From Aporrectodea caliginosa (lineage: Eukaryota > Annelida > Clitellata > Crassiclitellata > Lumbricidae): 64,000 bases of DNA. Where the stretch lies: NCBI GenBank assembly GCA_020284085.1, contig JACEVL010000832.1, positions 720,501 through 784,500 on the forward strand, given 5' to 3'. The translations under genes were made by a program, and so were the position numbers. The notes under the pieces were generated by a model, which ran no database searches, was not told the origin of the DNA, and saw nothing but the letters and a program-made list of their open reading frames with translations. Shown here in pieces: positions 21,703 through 31,420 of this stretch (the stretch's first letter is position 1; every line of letters begins with the position of its first letter).

Positions 21703-22753
21703 AAGGCGACATCATCCAGAGGCCTTTCCATAGGCGACATCATCAGAGCCTCTCCATAGGCGACATCATCCAGAGCCTTTCCATAGGCGACATCATCCAG
21801 AGCCTTTCCATAGGCAACTGCATGCAGCGCCTCTCCATGGGCGACAGCATACAGCGCCTCTCCATAGGCGACTTCATCCAGAGCCTCTCCATAGGCGACA
21901 TCATCCAGAGCCTTTCCATAGGCGACATCATCAGAGCCTTTCGCATAGGCAACTGCATGCAGCGCCTCTCCATGGGCGACAGCATACAGCGCCTCTCCAT
22001 AGGCGACATCATCCAGAACCTTTCCATAGGCGACATCATCAGAGCCTTTCCATAGGCACTGCATGCAGCGCCTCTCCATGGGCGACAGCATACAGCGCCT
22101 CTCCATAGGCGACTTCATCCAGAGCCTCTCCATAGGCAACTTCATCCAGAGCCTCTCCATAGGCGACAACATAAAGCACCTCTCCATAGGCGACTTCATC
22201 CAGAGCCTCTCCATAGGCGACATCATCTAGAGCCTCTCCATAGGCGACATCATCCAGAGCCTTTCCATACTGCATGCAGCGCCTCTCCATGGGCGACAGA
22301 ATACAGCGCCTCTCCATAGGCGACTTCATCCAGAGCCTCTCCATGGCGACGACATCCAGGAGGCACCTCTCCATAGGCGACATCATCCAAAGCCTCTCCA
22401 TAGGCAACTGCATGCAGCGCCTCTCCATAGGCAACTGCATGCAGTGCCTCTCCATAGGCGACAGCATACAGCGCCTCTCCATAGGCGACATCATCCAGAG
22501 CCTCTCCATAGGCGACATCATCCAGAGCCTTTCCATAGGCAACTGCATGCAGTGCCTCTCCATGGGCGACATCATCCAGAGCCTCTCCATAGGCGACATC
22601 ATCCAGAGCCTCTCCATAGGCGACATCATCCAGAAACCTTTCCATAGGCGACATCATCCAAGGAGCCTCTCCATAGGCGACATCATCCAGAGCCTTTCCA
22701 TAGGCGACATCATCCAGAAAGCCTCTCCATAGGCGACATCATCCAGAGCCTCT
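21703..22753. repeat. 27-bp minisatellite array, left block
   Basis: Tandem units of 27 bases, consensus near CGACATCATCCAGAGCC followed by TCTCCATAGG. Variants are CAACTGCATGCAGCG, CGACAGCATACAGCG and CGACTTCATCCAGAG. Its last five bases, CCTCT, are the left TSD of the gypsy element. The 27-base period has few stops, so it gives long repetitive open frames on both strands that are not genes. Confidence 0.95.
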
Positions 22754-23174
22754 TGTAGCGAAATATAACTTATCAAATCTATTGTTAGTTTACTTAATTA
22801 ATTAATTAATTTCTAAGGTTAGGATAAGATAGTCCATTACGAGTGGCATTTAGTTAATTCATGAGTGGCTTTCATTAATACGTAATTAACTGCCTAGCGA
22901 ACCGTTAAAACAGCGTTAACGGCTCCATGACGTAATACGATTGATCCAAGCGTTACCGTGACGACGTAATAGAGGAACGAATAGAAATGCGTTGAGAGAG
23001 AACTTGAAATTTGGAGTTCAAGCGAGTTGGACGATTGGAGACGTTCCTGCGATTGGAAGGACGTTTTCGGTGAATGAATCGTCAGTTTCGAGGTTCTAGA
23101 TGACTATGCATCTTGCGATGGATGATAGCATCGTCGTGGCGGACTTTTAATCGAAGTTAGGAGTAACCGTTGAG

Positions 23175-23184
23175 CATAAAAGGG
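23175..23184 (+). promoter_or_regulatory. Probable LTR TATA box
   Basis: CATAAAAGGG about 420 bases into the 5' LTR. Transcription starting ~30 bases downstream would define the U3/R border and place R between here and the AATAAA at 23607. Confidence 0.5.
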
Positions 23185-23389
23185 CCGACGAGTGATCCTT
23201 TCGATAAGTCTACATGGAAGCGTAGAACGGTTGAGTTGTCGTCGTTTCTGCGTGTGGATGATTTGAACTGCGGATGTTTACGAAGGATTGATTAGTCTTC
23301 GTACAGCAACTTTAAAGCAAACGATACGGATTTATCTAATTCCGGTTTGTCTGTTGTTGTGACGATCCTTTTCAACAATTACTTCCACG

Positions 23390-23608
23390 TTGGAAGAACT
23401 GGTTGGAAGACGAAGCATTGTTACAATTACATGTCTTCGCCGCGACGCTTCAGAAGAAGATTCATCTCCGTTGAAATACATATCCTTCGACGAAACCTAC
23501 TCCTACATTGAAACCAGTTTCTACGAACTCTACTGCGATGTCATCGAAGCGAGACTGAAGTTGTCTGAAGGATCAGATAAGCTCATAAAACATAATTATA
23601 TCATTTAA
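23390..23608 (+). CDS. 72-codon open frame in the 5' LTR, function unknown
   Basis: Starts MEELVGRRSIVTITCLRR and ends at a TAA overlapping the polyadenylation signal. The identical frame exists in the 3' LTR (27992-28210). If transcription starts at the TATA-like box, it lies in the transcribed leader upstream of gag. I recognise no domain. It may be chance; the near identity of the LTRs gives no information on selection. Confidence 0.25.
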   Translation: MEELVGRRSIVTITCLRRDASEEDSSPLKYISFDETYSYIETSFYELYCDVIEARLKLSEGSDKLIKHNYII

Positions 23609-23805
23609 TAAATAATGCCACTCATAGGTAGATAGGTATTTATTTGGATTGTATGTCAATTGATTGTTTTCTAATTAACACAATACAAGACTTTTCTATA
23701 AAAATGCCTAGTGTTTCCTATAACCTTATTTGAAGTAATGTAATGTTCTACTCTGCCATTACGGACGCAGCAAAAAGGCGACTAATCCACATTAGGGCTA
23801 CATTA

Positions 23806-23821
23806 TGGGTGCTCAGCGTCC
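23806..23821 (+). other. Possible tRNA primer binding site
   Basis: TGGGTGCTCAGCGTCC begins three bases after the 5' LTR. The initial TGG fits a tRNA CCA end, but I cannot match the rest to a particular tRNA. Confidence 0.35.
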
Positions 23822-24131
23822 AGGATTTTGAGAGACTTTGCTAACTCAAGTAAACTATTAGTTAACTTGCACTAACGCTGTAGATTTATGCTTTCTGTGA
23901 AAATTAGAGACGATTAATTTGAATTTTAACGGCACGCACACTTGACATTTTAAACGGTGCAATAAGCCATTGAAGTTGAACATTTAACGTTACGTCATAA
24001 CGTTACGTCATAGACATAGATTATATATTGTAACTAAGAGGTTGCATACAGATCTTAGGTAAGATTTGAGAATTTTATAAAGCGCAAGGCTTTTGATTAA
24101 TTACTTGGTTGAAATAAAGTAAACAAGTAAG

Positions 24132-27100
24132 ATGTCGGCTACTGATTATCAACAGTTAATTCAGGTAGGTCGAGACTTGGGGATGGAAGGAAACGACCTG
24201 AAAAGCTTCGTGACAGAACGACAAGCTGAACTGAGAGAAGAGAGAGCCAAAGAAAGAGAAGATAAAAAGGCGAGAGAGTTAGTAGAGGATGAGCGTGCTA
24301 AGCGTCAAATGGAAATAGAAGAAGAGCGAGCTAAGAGACAAGCAGAGGATGAGCGTGCTAAGCGTCAAATGGAAATAGAAGAAGAGCGAGCTAAGAGACA
24401 AGCAGAGGATGAGCGTGCTAAGCGTCAAATGGAAATAGAAGAAGAGCGAGCTAAGAGACAAGCAGAGGATGAGCGAGCTAAGCGCCAAATGGATTTTGAG
24501 TTAAAGAAGCTTGAGGCAGAGATTAAAGTCAAAGAGATTGAAGCAAGGGCGGTTTCTGATCGTAGGCAAAACGGAGAACATAACGGTATGTTTGTAACTG
24601 ATAGGGAAGAGGGAAACGGTGGAAATCACGGAAGAGGAATAAGAGATATTAAGTTTCCCAATTTTAATGAAAATAAGGATTGCCTTGACGCGTATTTGTT
24701 GAGATTCGAGAGAACAGTTGAAGCATATGAGATACCACAAGAAATTTGGGCTTTGACACTAGCTAGACATCTCGAGGGAAAAGCTTTGGAAGTATACCAG
24801 AGGTTAACTTCTAGAGAAGCACAAGATTATAACTGTCTAAAAGAGCAATTGTTAAAGAGATTCAGATTAACTGAGGGTGGCTATAGGCAGAGGTTCAAGG
24901 ACAGCCGTATCGAGGTCGGAGAATCTTGTTCCCAGTTCTTAGAGCGTCTCAGGAGGTATATCCAACAGTGGTTATCCATGGCAGGATTCGAGAAGGATTA
25001 CGAAGGATTGGAGAATTTGATTTTAAGGGATCAGTTCTTCTCAACGTGTTCCATGGAATTGAAGACATTCCTCACGGAGAAAGGAAAGATCAGCCTTAAG
25101 GAAATGCTAACCCATGCTGAGTCTTACATAGAAGCTCATGGTTACAAACATGGAGACATGACAATGAAATCCATAGTAAGATTTTCTCAGGACAGGAATC
25201 AAAATCGAGGATACGAAGAAGAGACTAAAGACAAAGTTGTTAACACGACAAATAGAAGTAGAACTGAAACTAGATTTGATGAGGAGACCAATCTCAATAA
25301 GTTTAGAAACAGAACATATAGCAGAGAAAGAGGACAATCTGTTGAACATAAGATTGTTTGCTATTTGTGTGGAGGTCAAGGTCATAAGGCAAGTCATTGC
25401 CCGAATAAGCTTAAAGGTGTTGTCAAACACACTACAGCAGCCATACAAGTAGTACAGAATAGCGCGTATAAAGTGAAAAATGGAATACTTAAACAAGATA
25501 CAAGACAGAGACCAGAAGTGAGTGATATACAAACGACTCCGATATGGGATGAGGTACCGGTATCGATTAACAGGGTGGCGAGTGCCATTGTAGCAATTGA
25601 TGGCAATCCATTGAACCTGAACGAAGAAGAAAAATCAGTTAGAGTTAACGGAAAGGAAGTTGAGTGTATTTATGATTCAGGAGCAACATGCTGTGTTGTG
25701 AAGAGGACACTTATAGACGAATCAGATTTGACAGGAAAGGAAGCAATGTGTACATTGATAGATGGGAGTACACGGTACTTTCCTACAGCTAATGTTGATT
25801 TAGAAAGTGAATATTATGCTGGGAAGGTGGAAGCCTTAGTAATGGATAATCCAGTGAAACCTATGATTATTGGGAAAATCAATGGAATCAGATACATGTT
25901 AAGTAAAGACAAGAAAAGTGATACATTGCCTAGCATTTGCAATGAAACGAAGAATATAAAAAGAGACAGGGGTGAAATATACACGGACTTAGAAACACAG
26001 AGGCATAGATCAACGGGTGTAGATGACGTCACAGATAAGCCGATTATAAGAAATGACGTACATTCAACGGTCGTTACTGGAATACGGTCATCGAGGAAGA
26101 GGAATAAAAAGCGTAAGGTTACTAAATCAGCTGAGACGATAGACGTCAAAGAAACTTCTAGTGATATTGAGATATTGCGAGAGGAAATAAAGAATGCATA
26201 TAATTGCATATTGAAATTAAAAGAACGCATTGATCAAACGTGTGCCAAGGAACCGAAGGTGACGAAGAAAGTGAATGTCAAAAATAAAAAGAATTTTGAC
26301 GGAGGAGATGAAGTTGACAAGAAGTCAAATGTCAATCATGAAGAAATACATGATACAGAGACAGTTGCCTTTGTATCAGCAGTGATACATGATGGAAACT
26401 TAGGAATGAATAGAGAGGAAGAAATTCTAGAGCTCTACAATAGTGAGCAAACAAAAGATTACAGTGATGTAGACAAGAATCCTAATCTGTATGAGAAAAT
26501 AGATTTTAGTGGACACACACTTAGAGACAATAATATAAGTCCTAAGGTGGAATTGGTTGACAAGATTGTGGACAGACCGAGGCCGCAAACTAAGAAGCAA
26601 GTGAGAAGCTTTCTGGGGGCAGTAAATTACTACCGAAAGTTCATTCCACACTGTGCTGAACTTATGGCGCCTTTGTCTGATCTGACTAAGAAGTTGTCAC
26701 CGAATGTAGTAGAGTGGAATCCAGAATTGGATAAGGCCTTTAAAGAGTTAAAGGGAGTATTAGCTAAGGCACCAATTTTGAAGCTACCTGATTTGAACAA
26801 GGAGTTTGTTATTCAGACAGATGCTTCAGGAGTAGGACTTGGGTGTGTTCTAATGCAGAACTATGATGGTATTAACCATCCAGTCGCTTATGCAAGCAGG
26901 AAGTTGTTGGAAAGAGAAAGGCGATACTCTGTGGAGGAAAGAGAGTGTCTGGCTATTATGTGGGGAATTGAGAAATTCGATAGATATTTGTTCGGAAAGC
27001 AGTTTGTGATCGAAACGGACCACTGCGGACTGCAGTACATGAGAGAAGGAAGAATGAAGAATGCAAGGGTGATGAGATGGAGTCTTGCCCTGCAGAATTA

Positions 27101-27173
27101 TAGTTTTAAGGTGAATTACATTAAAGGATGTAATAATGTAATATCCGACTATCTCAGTAGGGGTCTGATATAG
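24132..27173 (+). CDS. Internally deleted Gag-Pol of the gypsy element (1013 aa)
   Basis: The ATG at 24132 opens a single frame. Residues ~30-130 are a highly charged coiled coil with exact 20-residue repeats (DERAKRQMEIEEERAKRQAE). Next is a retrotransposon Gag capsid-like region (~170-345). A CCHC knuckle CYLCGGQGHKASHC starts at ~410 and the aspartic protease motif DSGAT is at ~515. A long lysine-rich spacer follows (~600-780). The frame resumes in the last part of RT (GHTLRDNNISPK, then VRSFLGAVNYYR at ~825) and RNase H (TDASG, VEERECLAI, ETDHCGLQY, ISDYLSR). The RT fingers and palm are missing, as is integrase. The protein may act only as a structural Gag. A virus-like element; described here as found. 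Confidence 0.88.
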   Translation: MSATDYQQLIQVGRDLGMEGNDLKSFVTERQAELREERAKEREDKKARELVEDERAKRQMEIEEERAKRQAEDERAKRQMEIEEERAKRQAEDERAKRQMEIEEERAKRQAEDERAKRQMDFELKKLEAEIKVKEIEARAVSDRRQNGEHNGMFVTDREEGNGGNHGRGIRDIKFPNFNENKDCLDAYLLRFERTVEAYEIPQEIWALTLARHLEGKALEVYQRLTSREAQDYNCLKEQLLKRFRLTEGGYRQRFKDSRIEVGESCSQFLERLRRYIQQWLSMAGFEKDYEGLENLILRDQFFSTCSMELKTFLTEKGKISLKEMLTHAESYIEAHGYKHGDMTMKSIVRFSQDRNQNRGYEEETKDKVVNTTNRSRTETRFDEETNLNKFRNRTYSRERGQSVEHKIVCYLCGGQGHKASHCPNKLKGVVKHTTAAIQVVQNSAYKVKNGILKQDTRQRPEVSDIQTTPIWDEVPVSINRVASAIVAIDGNPLNLNEEEKSVRVNGKEVECIYDSGATCCVVKRTLIDESDLTGKEAMCTLIDGSTRYFPTANVDLESEYYAGKVEALVMDNPVKPMIIGKINGIRYMLSKDKKSDTLPSICNETKNIKRDRGEIYTDLETQRHRSTGVDDVTDKPIIRNDVHSTVVTGIRSSRKRNKKRKVTKSAETIDVKETSSDIEILREEIKNAYNCILKLKERIDQTCAKEPKVTKKVNVKNKKNFDGGDEVDKKSNVNHEEIHDTETVAFVSAVIHDGNLGMNREEEILELYNSEQTKDYSDVDKNPNLYEKIDFSGHTLRDNNISPKVELVDKIVDRPRPQTKKQVRSFLGAVNYYRKFIPHCAELMAPLSDLTKKLSPNVVEWNPELDKAFKELKGVLAKAPILKLPDLNKEFVIQTDASGVGLGCVLMQNYDGINHPVAYASRKLLERERRYSVEERECLAIMWGIEKFDRYLFGKQFVIETDHCGLQYMREGRMKNARVMRWSLALQNYSFKVNYIKGCNNVISDYLSRGLI
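24288..24467 (+). repeat. Three exact 60-bp repeats in gag
   Basis: Units at 24288-24347, 24348-24407 and 24408-24467 appear identical, and a fourth partial, diverged unit follows. They extend the coiled coil in-frame by 20 residues each. Confidence 0.93.
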
Positions 27174-27338
27174 GAAGTAGATAATTTAATAGAAACCTGT
27201 AAGAATGTAAATATTTATATAGAATAGGTATGTAGCATTGTTGTTGTTGTTTTATATATGTAGTTTAGATAATAATATAAGTAATTAACAAGTAGTTTGA
27301 TAAGAAGGTTAGGTAGATAAAGCCTGTAGACAGTCTTT
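27174..27338. other. Short 3' untranslated part of the gypsy element
   Basis: AT-rich sequence between the pol stop and the polypurine tract. There is no room for integrase or env. Confidence 0.7.
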
Positions 27339-27349
27339 AAAAAGAGGGG
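27339..27349 (+). other. Polypurine tract
   Basis: AAAAAGAGGGG six bases before the 3' LTR, at the usual site for plus-strand priming in LTR elements. Confidence 0.75.
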
Positions 27350-27355
27350 CCTTAT

Positions 27356-28406
27356 TGTAGCGAAATATAACTTATCAAATCTATTGTTAGTTTACTTAAT
27401 TAATTAATTAATTTCTAAGGTTAGGATAAGATAGTCAATTACGAGTGGCATTTAGTTAATTCATGAGTGGCTTTCATTAATACGTAATTAACTGCCTAGC
27501 GAACCGTTAAAACAGCGTTAACGGCTCCATGACGTAATACGATTGATCCAAGCGTTACCGTGACGACGTAATAGAGGAACGAATAGAAATGCGTTGAGAG
27601 AGAACTTGAAATTTGGAGTTCAAGCGAGTTGGACGATTGGAGACGTTCCTGCGATTGGAAGGACGTTTTCGGTGAATGAATCGTCAGTTTCGAGGTTCTA
27701 GATGACTATGCATCTTGCGATGGATGATAGCATCGTCGTGGCGGACTTTTAATCGAAGTTAGGAGTAACCGTTGAGCATAAAAGGGCCGACGAGTGATCC
27801 TTTCGATAAGTCTACATGGAAGCGTAGAACGGTTGAGTTGTCGTCGTTTCTGCGTGTGGATGATTTGAACTGCGGATGTTTACGAAGGATTGATTAGTCT
27901 TCGTACAGCAACTTTAAAGCAAACGATACGGATTTATCTAATTCCGGTTTGTCTGTTGTTGTGACGATCCTTTTCAACAATTACTTCCACGTTGGAAGAA
28001 CTGGTTGGAAGACGAAGCATTGTTACAATTACATGTCTTCGCCGCGACGCTTCAGAAGAAGATTCATCTCCGTTGAAATACATATCCTTCGACGAAACCT
28101 ACTCCTACATTGAAACCAGTTTCTACGAACTCTACTGCGATGTCATCGAAGCGAGACTGAAGTTGTCTGAAGGATCAGATAAGCTCATAAAACATAATTA
28201 TATCATTTAATAAATAATGCCACTCATAGGTAGATAGGTATTTATTTGGATTGTATGTCAATTGATTGTTTTTCTAATTAACACAATACAAGACTTTTCT
28301 ATAAAAAATGCCTAGTGTTTCCTATAACCTTATTTGAAGTAATGTAATGTTCTACTCTGCCATTACGGACGCAGCAAAAAGGCGACTAATCCACATTAGG
28401 GCTACA
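27356..28406 (+). repeat. 3' LTR
   Basis: 1,051 bases, nearly identical to the 5' LTR. The TATA-like box is at 27777, the AATAAA at 28209-28214, and the same 72-codon frame is at 27992-28210. Confidence 0.93.
28209..28214 (+). terminator. LTR polyadenylation signal
   Basis: AATAAA in the 3' LTR; the same signal is at 23607-23612 in the 5' LTR. It overlaps the stop of the 72-codon frame. Confidence 0.55.
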
Positions 28407-29353
28407 CCTCTCCATAGGCGACTTCATCCAGAGCCTTTTCATAGGCGACATCATCCAGAGCCTCTCCATAGGCGACATCATCCAGAGCCTTTCCATAGGC
28501 GACATCATCCAGAGCCTCTCCATAGGCGACATCATCCAGAGCCTTTCCATAGGCGACATCATCCAGAAACCTTTCCATAGGCAACTGCATGCAGCGCCTC
28601 TCCATAGGCGACTTCATCCAGAGCCTCTCCATAGGCGACATCATCTAGAACCGTTACATAGGCAACTGCATGCAGCGCCTCTCCATAGGCGACATCATCC
28701 AGAGCCTTTCCATAGGCATGCAGCGCCTCTCCATGGGCGACAGCATACAGCGCCTCTCCATAGGCGACTTCATCCAGAGCCTCTCCATAGGCGACATCAT
28801 CCAGAGCCTTTCCATAGGCAACTGCATGCAGCGCCTCTCCATAGGCGACTTCATCCAGAGCCTCTCCATAGGCGACATCATCTAGAACCTTTCCATAGGC
28901 AACTGCATGCAGCGCCTCTCCATAGGCGACATCATCCAGAGCCTTTCCATAGGCAACTGCATGCAGCGCCTCTCCATGGGCGACAGCATACAGCGCCTCT
29001 CCATAGGCGACTTCATCCAGAGCCTCTCTCCATAGGCGACATCATCCAGAGCCTTTCCATAGGCGACATCATCCAGAGCCTTTCCATAGGCAACTGCATG
29101 CAGCGCCTCTCCATAGGCGACTTCATCCAGAGGCTCTCCATGAGGCATGCAGCGCCTCTCCATGGGCGACAGCATACAGCGCCTCTCCATAGGCGACTTC
29201 ATCCAGAGCCTCTCCATAGGCGACACCATCCAGAGCCTCTCCATTGGCGACATCATCCAGAGCCTTTCCATAGGCAACTGCATGCAGCGCCTCTCCATGG
29301 GCGACAGGATACAGCGCCTCTCCATAGGTGACTGCATCCAGCGCCTTTAAATA
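28407..29353. repeat. 27-bp minisatellite array, right block
   Basis: Continuation of the array at 21703-22753 after the gypsy insertion, starting with the duplicated CCTCT. Together the blocks make about 2 kb, or roughly 74 units, with the same unit variants mixed in both. Confidence 0.95.
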
Positions 29354-29850
29354 GGCGAGGAGAGTTTAATTATAAGACACTGTCGTGTTTAGCGAAGTTA
29401 AGATCATGGGCGAAGGAAAAGACATTCACAGAACTGTTTCTTTGATTCAGTTATCCAGTCAGGAAGACTGAACGTTGACTTCTGCTGTCAACCATTGCAA
29501 GCAGCCTTTCTTTGTGCTCACGAAAAACAATGAAACCTTGAAACAGTGTTGTGATTTTTCTTCTTCGGGAGAGTCTCGGACAGACTGTAGTAGATATAGT
29601 AGTAAGTGTTAATAGTAGTAACTATATTATATATTTCTCAAATTTTATAAATTATAACATTAGTTATAATAAATAATCGAACTTACTGGTGTTTCAAGAT
29701 GAATTTTGATGTTAAACGTCGCTCAGTCGCCCACGTCTCCGCGTTAATTGTGTCTTAAGATGTTTCTATGGCAACATCGCGATGACGTAGGCCTACGTTT
29801 GTAACAAAACAACCGAATCGCATAATAATTTAATTCATTTCGAGAATTTA
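29354..29850. other. Unassigned DNA inside the 10 kb hAT
   Basis: No open frame or family resemblance. TAGGCCTA occurs at 29788-29795. Confidence 0.4.
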
Positions 29851-30345
29851 TATGGCGCCTCTTCAAGAGATCTACTCAGAGGCGCTCCCAGCCATGGCCA
29901 GTGGCGGTGCCAGCATGGGGCTAGGGTGGGCTGAAGCCCCCCTATCGGCGGCTCAGCCCCCAGAAAAAAAACAAAAGTGGGAAATCACTGCCAATGCCAG
30001 AGAGGAGGGGAGAAAGGGAAGGAATTGGGGTTTTAGCCCCCAACCTGAAATCCTGGCGCCGCTACTGATGTCCCAGCCCAGCCACAGCTAAGAAAAGGTG
30101 TGATTTGAGGGACTTATAAGAAGCAGGCGAGTTGAACCTAGGCGCCTCTAGTGGGAGGCCATTCCAGATGGAGAGACCCACAACTGAAAAGGCTCGGCGC
30201 TGTCTAACTATGGTTGCCAACTTTAGATTATGAAATTTCTGGACAAGGCGCGAGCCCCAACGATTTGTGGCTATAAGGATCTGGTCACTCTGGCGGAGCG
30301 TCGTAAGCTCCCCTGGCCCCAGCCGCAACGGGGCCTCCAAGAGTA
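29851..30345 (-). pseudogene. L2/CR1-like LINE 3' end with an internal insertion
   Basis: The minus-strand frame 30340-30062 contains RQRRAFSVVGLSIWNGLPLE and SYKSLKSHLFLA, the end of a LINE RT protein. It matches QRRAFSVAGPAIWNEL at the end of the LINE at 33358-34469. The shared 3' tail (complement of GGGAGCGCCTCTGAGTAG) is at 29851-29887. Between them 29888-30069 is an insertion with CAGTGGCGGTGCC and GGCGCCGCTACTG ends, hAT-like but without a clear TSD. Confidence 0.75.
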
Positions 30346-31284
30346 CATTATCATCCTAGTATCCCACAAAATATGTTGGATTTAGAAATTACTTAGAAAA
30401 TGTGAAAATACACAAGGTCCAAGATCTGATGACTGTTCACAATTATGTACACATGGTGACCTGGTTACTATGCATATGGGGCTAGGGTGGGCTGAAGCCC
30501 CCCCTATCTACTGCTGCTTGCATACGGAGAATAGCGATCATTTATGCGTATCCATGGTCGCCAAATGGCTGGCGTCAGGATCAGATTATGATGATGATGA
30601 ATCACTATTAAAATTTAACGTGCAATTGATACTTTTTATTGTATTAATGTAACCAAAAACGTCGTGTGAGCACAGTGAGCATACTCGCACCTCGGCGCCA
30701 CAACGCAAAACTTTTGTCAGCATCTGCGACTTTGGCGCCTTAGGTTGTCTGGCACCTGGACTTCATCTAACTAACTCATAATCAGTTCATCACAGAATTG
30801 GGTTTCGCCTCAATTCCTTGCTAACCGCAAAACACAAAACTCACCTCTTGCAGGACCTTTTGCGTGCAAAGAAATCTTTCCGCTTTCGTTGTGCTACTTC
30901 TGACGGAGTGACGGTAACAGTGGTAGCATTATATATAGAGGCGCGATGACTATAACTAATCAAAGGACGTGCTAGCCCAATTCAGATATTCACACCGATT
31001 CCAGCCAAGTCTTCCGCAAATGAGTCATTAATGGAATTTAGTGAAGAAAACTGCTGTGACATCCTTGTAGGCCTACACTGTGTAGCCTATAGCCTAGAGA
31101 CAGCGGGAATCAGAAACACGATACCCGCTGGCAGCGATTATAAAACATTAATTTGAACTCGACGGAGAGGCAGACAGACAGACAGAGAGGGAGGGAGAGG
31201 GAGCGACTTGAGTAAACACGTAGGCTAAGTAGTTTTCTATGATGTTAGTGAATATTGAAACGCACTGTGAAGCTGATTTTGGAT
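30346..31284. other. Unassigned DNA near the right end of the 10 kb hAT
   Basis: Contains at 30473-30508 a second copy of GGGGCTAGGGTGGGCTGAAG, also present at 29918, and a GACA/GAGG run at 31160-31205. No gene. Confidence 0.45.
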
Positions 31285-31420
31285 GGCGGGTCTCCTTTTT
31301 TAGGTGGCGGTTCTCATAATTCGGGTGGCGGGTCTCACAATGCAGGTGGCGGGTCTCAAATCAGAGGTGCTGGGTCTGAAATCCGAGGTGCCGGATCTCA
31401 GACCCGGCGAGACCCGGCTG
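31285..31420. repeat. Subterminal ~21-bp repeats of the 10 kb hAT
   Basis: About six degenerate units of the type GGTGGCGGGTCTCA plus 7 bases lie just inside the right end. A similar GAGGTGCCGGGTCTCC occurs just inside the left end at 21463. Such arrays are typical transposase-binding regions of hAT elements; binding here is inferred. Confidence 0.7.

Larger units (their letters stand above)
22754..23802 (+). repeat. 5' LTR
   Basis: 1,049 bases with TG...CA ends. It contains a TATA-like CATAAAAGGG at 23175 and the polyadenylation signal AATAAA at 23607. A 72-codon open frame lies at 23390-23608. Confidence 0.93.
22754..28406 (+). mobile_element. Young Ty3/gypsy LTR retrotransposon lacking RT core and integrase
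   Basis: A 5,653-base element with ~1,050-base direct LTRs that begin TGTAGC and end GCTACA. It is flanked by the 5-bp TSD CCTCT (22749-22753 and 28407-28411). The LTRs differ by one substitution (near 22834 and 27435) and two 1-base indels in homopolymers, so insertion was recent. One intact gag-pol frame codes for Gag, zinc knuckle, protease, the end of RT and RNase H. The RT palm with its catalytic aspartates and the whole integrase are absent. It must have been mobilised by a complete relative. Confidence 0.92.

Noticed and set aside
21696..22732. Long open frames of GDIIQSLSI or DDVAYGEAL-type repeats
   Set aside because: They are produced by the 27-bp tandem unit in several frames and on both strands at once; no non-repeat protein sequence is attached.
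24279..24488. Minus-strand serine/leucine frame over gag
   Set aside because: Shadow of the 60-bp coiled-coil repeats on the other strand.
27174..27355. A hidden integrase or env gene in the gypsy element
   Set aside because: Only ~180 AT-rich bases remain before the 3' LTR, with no open frame of useful size.
21703..29353. 27-bp repeats as a CRISPR array
   Set aside because: Units are directly adjacent with no unique spacers, in a eukaryotic context with no cas genes.
29888..30069. A complete hAT with TSD in the LINE at 29851-30345
   Set aside because: The ends look hAT-like (CAGTGGCGG...CCGCTACTG), but the flanking octamers GCCATGGC and ATGTCCCA do not match, so I list it only as an insertion in the LINE.
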